Assembly (NCBI GenBank): GCA_032622095.1
Contig: CP136069.1
Location: 154,247,043-154,311,042 of the forward strand
Direction of reading: 5' to 3'
DNA length: 64,000 nt
Origin: Siphonodentalium dalli
Taxonomy: Eukaryota > Mollusca > Scaphopoda > Gadilida > Siphonodentaliidae
The position numbers and the translations under genes are program-made. Below, one piece after another: positions 58,035-64,000 of the stretch. Positions within the stretch are counted from its first letter, which is position 1. Each line of letters starts with the position of its first letter. A model generated the notes under the pieces. It was not told where the DNA came from. It searched no databases and saw only the letters and a program-made list of their open reading frames with translations.

Positions 58035-58895
58035 TATATACTGTATGACTGTATGCACATGAGTCTGGTAATATAAATGCAGGGTGGCCTGCAGACATGT
58101 ACCAAGTAATCGCCATAGTCCACAGGAGAAATGGGATTTCCCTATATAGTATGGCACGGTGTTAATGAAGAATCGTACACGGTTTCAGGCCTCCGCGAAT
58201 GATCATATATATGATTTATCAAATCAATATATGTTAGTTGTATTTGAATTTTGAACAGTGACAACACCACGCGCGTAGTGTTCAGTTGAAGCCCAAAGCA
58301 CAATATGTATACACTAAATATGTGTTACGTGTCTTTTGTGCTATATATAGTAGTATGTTAATATAATCCATATAATTATAGGGAGTTGAGGGAGGGAATT
58401 TATCATCTGCTTCGCGGAAAGTCAAGTAAAGAGACAGAAGAAATTATTTCCCTTTATTTGCTTAGCCTTATAGTCCGTTTCAAAAAAAGTCCCCCCACTC
58501 ACAATTACCCTGTTTGACAATTAGTGCCAAACGAAGACAATTGAGCATCCATGCAACGCGTTTTACATGCTCTCATATGCATACGTACATGTCTACTTAA
58601 AGGGGTTATGTTCGTGAATCCGACAATTTAGTAGACGCGTTCCACTTAATTCAACGGAAAAATGCTACAAATGAATTAATTTGAGCCGCGGGTGGATGCT
58701 GAATTCATAGGCCTTCCGAAGGTTCCCTCATTATATCATCGGATATGTTCAAATTTGTATCCTCATTAAATTTTGCTCATCCAAGTTACTCAAACTAATG
58801 ATGAGAAATTACATAGTCATCGCATATATATCATGGCAGAATGTATGCATGTTCTAACGTGTCGCAGTCTGAAATATTTAATTACACCATTACCA
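58035..58895. other. Intronic DNA without recognised features
   Basis: No exon or repeat structure recognised. Confidence 0.35.
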
Positions 58896-58902
58896 GGAGA
58901 TA

Positions 58903-59363
58903 TATGACCCGCCATATCAAATCCAGTCGTAAGTCGGGATTTTTTTTTACCCTGTGCCAATGCATTCTCTTATATATGCGAGTCGACCATAGGTCGCCTC
59001 GCATATACAAGAGAATGCATTGGCCTAACAATGTTTTACAATTTTAATAATTTGTTCTTGTATTCTTTAACAATTTTATAATTTCACCCATACAGAGCCC
59101 CAGACAAACATGAGCAGACGACACTCTTCTATATGCTTCTATATATGTGTGGGGCTCCCTGCAGGGTAATGGATGGTTTTTATTTTATGTCCTAAAAATT
59201 GTAAGAAACATTTATTTAAAAAAAATGATAAAAAATTGTTAGGCCAATGCATTCTCTTATATATGCGAGGCGACCTATGGTCGACTCGCATATATAAGAG
59301 AATGCATTGTCACAGGGTAAAAAAAATCCCGACATCCGACTGGATTTTATATGGCGGGTCACA
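58903..59363. mobile_element. MITE, TGTGACCCGCCATATC family, two hairpin modules
   Basis: Left end reads TATGACCCGCCATATCAAAT (one TIR mismatch), right end ATGGCGGGTCACA; hairpins at 58958-59028 and 59243-59312. Closest to 47144-47573. Confidence 0.8.
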
Positions 59364-59369
59364 TATATA

Positions 59370-59995
59370 GTTATAACTGCAGCATGTGGCACCGTACATC
59401 GTCCCAGTTAAGTTATAACTTCATCTGTACTCAAGTACCCTATTATATATGGTACCGTGTATGAGTAAAATTGTATATTGATGACCCGGGTAGAAAGAGT
59501 CGAGAGGACGAGCAATATACGGGCCTTCACTTGAAGGTATGCTTAAATTTTCAGAAAATCAGCCGAACAGTTACTGTCACAAACAACGTTAACGTACACA
59601 ACGCCATAGCAACTCTCGATACAGACTCTAAGCTGCAACCCTTTAATGTTAGGGATAATCGCTTCTACTTCCTAAACAATACCTGTCGGGTAGACGAGAA
59701 GACCTCAAATCTCACCCGATCCGCGTAGCATTATCAGATAAAGATAGACTTAATTAAAATAGAATTGACTAAATAACGTAGATATTCAGAACTGAAAAAA
59801 AAATTAAAAAAATTTGAAGACCGTTTTTTTTAAAAAGAACGTTTATTTGGATAAAAGTTGGTCTGACATACTTTATTTGTGAAACGCGAAGATTTCAGAC
59901 CAACTTGCATCCGTGGAACGCGAGCAAAACAACATACATTTCTTAAATAATTTCGGTTAAACGATAAAGTATCATATACAATTTATAGCGGCTCA
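59370..59995. other. Intronic DNA with one unassigned open frame
   Basis: A frame from 59555 (after TAAATTTTCAG) to a stop at 59728 has normal composition (ISRTVTVTNNVNVHNAIATL...), but its implied phase is 0, unlike every exon of this gene, and it has no cysteine pattern. GGTCTGAC-type inverted words (AAAAGTTGGTCTGACATA / AGACCAACTTGC) occur at 59856-59905. Confidence 0.3.
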
Positions 59996-59998
59996 CCA

Positions 59999-60132
59999 CA
60001 GTAATGCCCAAAGTAATTGACCACTTAACCACAGCAGAATTATGGGTAATTTTTCAGGATTTAGTCGGAAATCCTGAAAAATTACCCATAATTCTGCTGT
60101 GGTTAAGTGGTCAATTACTTTGGGCATCACTG
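59999..60132. mobile_element. Short perfect palindromic MITE, CAGTAATGCCC family
   Basis: A 134-bp almost perfect inverted repeat: CAGTAATGCCCAAAGTAATT ... AATTACTTTGGGCATCACTG with no spacer beyond GGATTTAGTCGGAAATCC. Deletion derivative of the 25816/57820 elements. It ends 40 bp before exon A4. Confidence 0.85.
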
Positions 60133-60172
60133 TATTCGCGAGCCCGCAATTAATTCATTCTGTTCTGCACAG

Positions 60173-60379
60173 ATTACATGGGGACGAAGGACACCGCTTG
60201 TTACGATGATAGCGACTGCAACGCACGTGCCGGACTGACATGCGAGACCATTAGTGGAAACAAGAAGTGTGGATGCGCAACAGAAAATGACTGGGACGCC
60301 ACATCAAAAACATGCAAAGGTGGCATCACCAAGAAACTGGTCGGAGAAACATGCACTTCGGGAACGGATACATGTCTAG
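60173..60379 (+). CDS. Cysteine-rich module exon A4 (paralogue of A2)
   Basis: The acceptor is CTGTTCTGCACAG and the donor GTATGT follows 60379; phase 1 both sides, 69 codons. (D)YMGTKDTAC then C-x5-C-x7-C-x8-C-x1-C-x12-C-x12-C-x6-C, ending CLG. Matches exon 30530-30730 loop for loop, including NDWDATSKTC and the second half with two extra cysteines. The second half (VGETCTSGTDTCLG) is the start of the next module, so modules and exons are offset: the domain boundary is probably inside the exon. Confidence 0.72.
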
Positions 60380-60739
60380 GTATGTAACAATCTCAATATC
60401 TACTATCAAAAAACTTGCTGAATTGCACTGCAGTCATAAGACCGATATTTTGTCTCATAAATCACCTAACTGACGTGTGGCTATTTGTTTGAATATAATG
60501 GCCATCCGTTTGAGAGTTTCTGGCTACAGGCTATCAGGCTACAAATTCCAACATTTGGAATGTGTTAGGTATATACCAGTCGCGAATTTTGAAACCAAGG
60601 ACGAGGTGTAAATGGAATTTCAGAGACTTGGGAATCTGGGTCTCACAGCGGAGGCTCTCTATCTACGTGCAACCATGAGTTTGCAGGACTGTTATATCGG
60701 ATAAAGGACCAAAACAACATAAAACAACACAGATATTAT

Positions 60740-61120
60740 TTAGCCACGTTTCCAATAATCTGGCAGATATAAATACTCAATATTGGTTTATCTGTTCAAA
60801 AATCTGTAAAATATGCGATGAAATATGTTTTCGTTATTTTCTCGCAGACAATCATGATTTCAGATGGTAGACTGAGCGCATACGCCTTGTTGGGTTCATG
60901 GTCTAGATAATGTGTTGTGTTTTTAAAAAATAGATTTTTAAACCACTTGTTTTCATAACTCAAACATATCTCTCATAATGTGAGGGTAAGAAGTTGTTAT
61001 AGTACTATAACATACATTGGTTACAAGGGATAATAATTTTTTCCCTTAAAATTGATAGTTTGAAATTGAGATTTTTTGAAAATTCACCAATTGGCACCTT
61101 CTTAATGCAGTGGCATTCCG
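60740..61120. repeat. Intron segment shared with 20425-20830
   Basis: See 20425-20830: shared ordered words ACTGAGCGCATAC, GTTGTTATAGTAC, ACATACATTGGTTA. Confidence 0.5.
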
Positions 61121-61288
61121 AATTGTTGTATTTATTAATTGATTGGCGGAATTCAATAACATTCTATTCACATAGCGATTTTCTTGATATAAATGTATTT
61201 GACTTCTCAATCAATTGAATTTGATTGCAATGGGGTATACTGTAGCTGATATATACTTTCATTTCTCTGTCTATTATGTATTTTACAG

Positions 61289-61390
61289 CTAGCAGTGGAC
61301 TCACCAATAGCCAAGTACTGAGTTGCGACACAACATGCAAATGTCCAACTGGATATAAAGTGGACGGAAGCGGATGTACGAGCCGATCAG
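61289..61390 (+). CDS. Short cysteine module exon B2 (paralogue of B1)
   Basis: The acceptor is TGTATTTTACAG and the donor GTTAGT is at 61391; phase 1 both sides, 34 codons. SSGLTNSQVLSCDTTC then KCPTGYKVDGSGCTSRSG: C-x3-C-x1-C-x10-C. The CxCPxGY...GC ending is the classic EGF-like second half. It pairs with 44853-44966 and follows A4 just as B1 follows A2. Confidence 0.68.
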
Positions 61391-61399
61391 GTTAGTTCA

Positions 61400-61890
61400 A
61401 TAATCGGCATTTTTACACCTAAAACATCTGACTGCGCCCGTTATGCAATGTCAGACTGTAGCATTATATATAGTCCAGGCGTCAGCTGAGGCAAGGTGTC
61501 ACCCGGAGAGGGAATTTATGGCACCTATATTTTCTTGTTGACAGATAACTGAAATTTCACGATCCTGTTTTCGCATAGACGTAATAGGATGCGTTTTTGG
61601 GTACGGCTGATTTACCCCGCATTTTATTTATTTTTTCGAAAATGGCCATTTTTAACTTTTCGTTATAAAACTATAGAAAGAGAAAGGATCTCCGATATTT
61701 TTGTCGTAAAATAGCTTGTAATTGATTGCTTTTGAGTCACGCCTTTCGCGCATTTTTTTCGTGACGATTCAGGCAAACCACCACATTTCAATCTTTGTAG
61801 CATTCGCATTTAGATCAAGTGACATATCATATGAAAGGACATTCAATTTCCTTCACGCAAACAAACAGTAGTGTCAGCATGGTGTGAGAT
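61400..61890. other. Intronic DNA without recognised features
   Basis: No exon or repeat structure recognised. Confidence 0.35.
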
Positions 61891-61896
61891 CGTATC

Positions 61897-61990
61897 CAAT
61901 TCAATTCAGTTCACTTTATTACACACTTTTCCCTAGAATTACAGTGTTACTGCTGTTTCATATTTACAAATCCGTTCCATTGGCACCCCA
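61897..61990 (-). repeat. LINE-like 3' end (minus strand)
   Basis: Read on the minus strand: AGTGTGTAATAAAGTGAACT followed by GAATTGAATTGG. AATAAA and a GAATT pentamer tail match the tail of the remnant at 44825. The coding part is not present. Confidence 0.45.
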
Positions 61991-62319
61991 TTGATGTCAG
62001 CTGACGCAATTGGCGTCCCCCCTCAACCATGAAACTTAAATTATAAAATAAAGGCATCATCATACATGACAAAACAAGCCATGTATTTGTATAAATAAAC
62101 ATTGTAAGTCAATTTTTTTAAATTCACGGTTGTATATATACTAGGACGGGTGGCATGTAATAAACAGATAAAGACACGTTGGTTAATGTGTTTGTCGATA
62201 CGGCACTTGTGCCATCGCAGAATTATATAATCCGAGGCCGTTTATGCGGCCGTATATAAGTTGATAATACACTGTTTTGGAGCTTCCTCTTTCAAATCTA
62301 TTGTATTATTTGGAACTTC

Positions 62320-62352
62320 TGGATGTGTGTATGTATGTATGTATGTATTTAT
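62320..62352. repeat. TGTATG/TATG microsatellite
   Basis: GTATGTATGTATGTAT run. Confidence 0.8.
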
Positions 62353-62662
62353 GTGTGTTATAGACTCGAAAACTGCTCGACCGATCGGAACAATATGGGC
62401 GGGTCCATTTTCACGTGCGACCGTGTCTATGAACTTGGCCTTGACCTCGCTCATATACGCTCATATAGGCATGCTTCTGGACCGATCGAACAATATTTTT
62501 TTTTCTCATAATACTTTTCAACGTTGTCCGCCCAGTATTGTTCAAAGTTGTCACTTTGAATTAGTAGATCAATCTCAGACTCAATTTTGCAACCTCCATA
62601 AACAAGTCCAGACGCTATGTATTCTGCTCAGACGGAGGCGATCACAAAGAAATCCCTAAATA

Positions 62663-62680
62663 GCCCGGACGAAGTCGGGC
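62663..62680. repeat. GCCCGGACGAAGTCGGGC hairpin
   Basis: Short GC-rich stem-loop with ACGAAG loop. Similar GC hairpins with GCGAAGC/ACGAAGT loops occur near the 3' ends of animal Helitrons, but the expected CTRR terminus is not obvious downstream, so this remains a hairpin only. Confidence 0.4.
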
Positions 62681-62689
62681 ACGTCATAC

Positions 62690-62752
62690 TATACACTATG
62701 GAATATGTTGTATATAATGTGATCTGTGGATTTGAACATTAAGTGGGCCTTT
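62690..62752 (-). repeat. Inverted copy of the 30748 repeat
   Basis: TATGGAATATGTTGTATATA ... TTGAACATTAAGTGGGCCTT is the reverse-orientation counterpart of 30748-30815. Confidence 0.55.
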
Positions 62753-62771
62753 AATTTCACGATGTTTGCAG

Positions 62772-62945
62772 CGATGCTTGGAGCCAGTTGTGTTGGAACA
62801 TGGAGCAACCCAGGATCAGAAGCGACCGGTGGACTTTGCGCTAACTCAGACAATCTGGAATGCGACTCAACCACCAAACTGTGCAAGTGTGACAGCACTA
62901 AAATAGAATGGGTCAAAACCACTAGTGAGTCAGGAATATGCAAAG
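62772..62945 (+). CDS. Cysteine-rich module exon C2
   Basis: The acceptor is CGATGTTTGCAG and the donor GTAAG follows 62945; phase 1 both sides, 58 codons. MLGASCVGTWSNPGSEATGG, then LCANSDNLEC, DSTTKLCKC and a tail ending SGICKG: six cysteines, C-x15-C-x7-C-x6-C-x1-C-x16-C. The C-x-C followed by ~16 residues and (I/F)CKG is shared with exon C1, whereas the GASC start recalls D1. It follows B2 as C1 follows B1. Last recognised exon; the gene probably continues past the window. Confidence 0.66.
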
Positions 62946-62982
62946 GTAAGGCCTATAGATATATCTTTGTTTCCGGTAACGA

Positions 62983-63060
62983 TAGGATAGGATAGGATAA
63001 TATTTTATTTCACAATACATTATACATTAATATATTATAATATAAGTGAATTCGTATACG
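62983..63060 (-). repeat. LINE-like 3' tail with ATCCT units (minus strand)
   Basis: GATAGGATAGGATAGGATAA followed by TATTTTATTTCACAATACA is, on the minus strand, TGAAATAAAATA then (ATCCT)n, a typical CR1-like 3' end. The insertion begins ~40 bp after exon C2. Confidence 0.5.
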
Positions 63061-64000
63061 TATTTGTGGAGTGCCGTGGCCTATGGTGGCCGTCTACCCG
63101 GCACCGTTGACTGACAGAATACAATCAATAATGGCTACATAAAGAATTTAAATATTTCACTATAATTTTCAGATTGGATTAATATTTAAATTGGATTTAG
63201 ATATAGATATATATTCCAGCGAATAAACAAATATGTTTTAGTTGTGTGGATAGAAATGGATATGAATGAATATGCAACGGTCAAATATCTCAATAACAAG
63301 TTTTGGAGTATGTTTTGGCTGCATTTACTAAGGGGAATTATTAAAATTTTGCTCACACACTATATGAAGTCTGTTCAACAGTCATTTAGAACAATAATCA
63401 TCTGTTCTTTAAATATCGCCAGTGTGTGAACAAACCCCAGATATTTGAACCTGAACATTGCATAAATCCTAACATCTAGTTGTCTAACTCCAGACAAATG
63501 CACACGGCTACGGACACGAGACCATGGTTCGGCCCGGTGTGAGACAATTTTGAAATCTAAACAAGAAGCTCGGAAAACCCTAGCACCTAGACTGGCCTAA
63601 AGCTTTCCTTGTGTTGGAAATTTCAAACATCATACTCACCCTTAGGTTGGAATATTTCCAACTGATGACCATTTCAGTTCACAATTTTGCCCAAATGTAG
63701 TAAAATATTGTTTTCTTAAACTAATTAGCAGTTTATTATTGGCCACGGGGGGATGGATCAGGTTCGGCCCGGTGTTCGAAATTTATAGATTTGGTCACAC
63801 TCTTGACCAATTGGCCTCGATCCATAGTGTATTGTTCACATGTTATGCTACACGTTTGACCGATGTCTATAAACGTGTAGACTTGATGCCGTAAAATCAC
63901 GTGTCTTTTCCCGCCAAGTGAATATCCATTGTAAAATATGTAACACCCGCTACCAGGTACACATGGCTATTATCAACGAGTACGATCACATGGCAAAACT
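63061..64000. other. Unannotated right end of window
   Basis: GGTTCGGCCCGGTGT occurs twice (about 63529 and 63761) as a local repeat. A possible exon after the CTAACTCCAG acceptor at about 63493 is too weak to call. Confidence 0.35.

Noticed and set aside
59471-59728. 85-codon frame with ordinary composition between exons A3 and A4
   Set aside because: Its implied phase is 0 while all other exons are phase 1-1; it has a single cysteine and a stop. No recognised family, so not called as an exon.
62641-62700. Helitron 3' end at the GCCCGGACGAAGTCGGGC hairpin
   Set aside because: No CTRR terminus at the expected distance and no TC start identified; left as a hairpin only.
63493-63600. Possible terminal exon (KCTRLRTRDHGSARCETI... 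stop) after a CTAACTCCAG acceptor
   Set aside because: The phase fits, but the pyrimidine tract is poor, only two cysteines occur, and GGTTCGGCCCGGTGT recurs as a repeat 230 bp further on.

Overview
The window is animal (metazoan) genomic DNA. It is AT-rich, and the recognisable genes are split into short exons with GT/AG borders. It is crowded with non-LTR retrotransposons, foldback/MITE-type DNA transposons, poly-G tracts, minisatellites and a 2.2-kb ATC microsatellite. There is no sign of operons, ribosome-binding sites, CRISPR arrays or prokaryotic gene density. The texture (many TACATGTA-like words, LINEs with CR1/L2-like two-ORF layout, very many hairpin MITEs) suggests a marine invertebrate, perhaps a mollusc. 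That assignment is an inference and only moderately supported.

The one convincing host locus runs left to right on the + strand from about 22.9 kb to at least 62.9 kb. It is a set of short, cysteine-rich exons, every one bounded by phase-1 introns at both ends: 26048-26215, 30530-30730, 44853-44966, 48665-48877, 52531-52656, 57533-57709, 60173-60379, 61289-61390 and 62772-62945. A hydrophobic exon at 22975-23014 joins in frame to the first of these and gives a plausible signal peptide. A second signal-peptide-like exon lies at 26655-26703. The product is therefore probably a secreted or extracellular mosaic of small disulfide-rich modules (EB/EGF-like). Cysteine spacing shows that the exon series is internally duplicated: 26048~57533, 30530~60173 and 44853~61289, in the same order. 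The first block's introns are hugely expanded by transposons; the second block is compact. No stop-bearing last exon was found, so the gene (or tandem genes) probably continues past the window.

Region by region: 0-9 kb is repeat-rich intergenic DNA with several MITEs. About 9.0-16.6 kb may be one large TTAA-flanked DNA transposon with inward-facing, CRE-like promoters and nested MITEs. 17-22.5 kb is more MITEs, mostly of a TTAA-flanked foldback family. 22.9-30.7 kb holds the putative promoter, signal exons, a minisatellite that begins exactly at a splice donor, and the ATC microsatellite. 31.8-38.6 kb is a nearly full-length LINE in antisense orientation inside an intron. 40.6-43.7 kb is a composite MITE-spacer-MITE-spacer-MITE array with almost identical copies. 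44-63 kb alternates exons with MITEs, LINE fragments, a palindrome array and poly-G elements.

The most unusual signals are the phase-1 cysteine-module gene with its duplicated exon block, the donor-seeded minisatellite, one hairpin module shared by three different TIR families, the composite MITE array, and an element built around repeated TCGTTATAACGA palindromes. All boundaries were read by eye; no alignment or database search was run.
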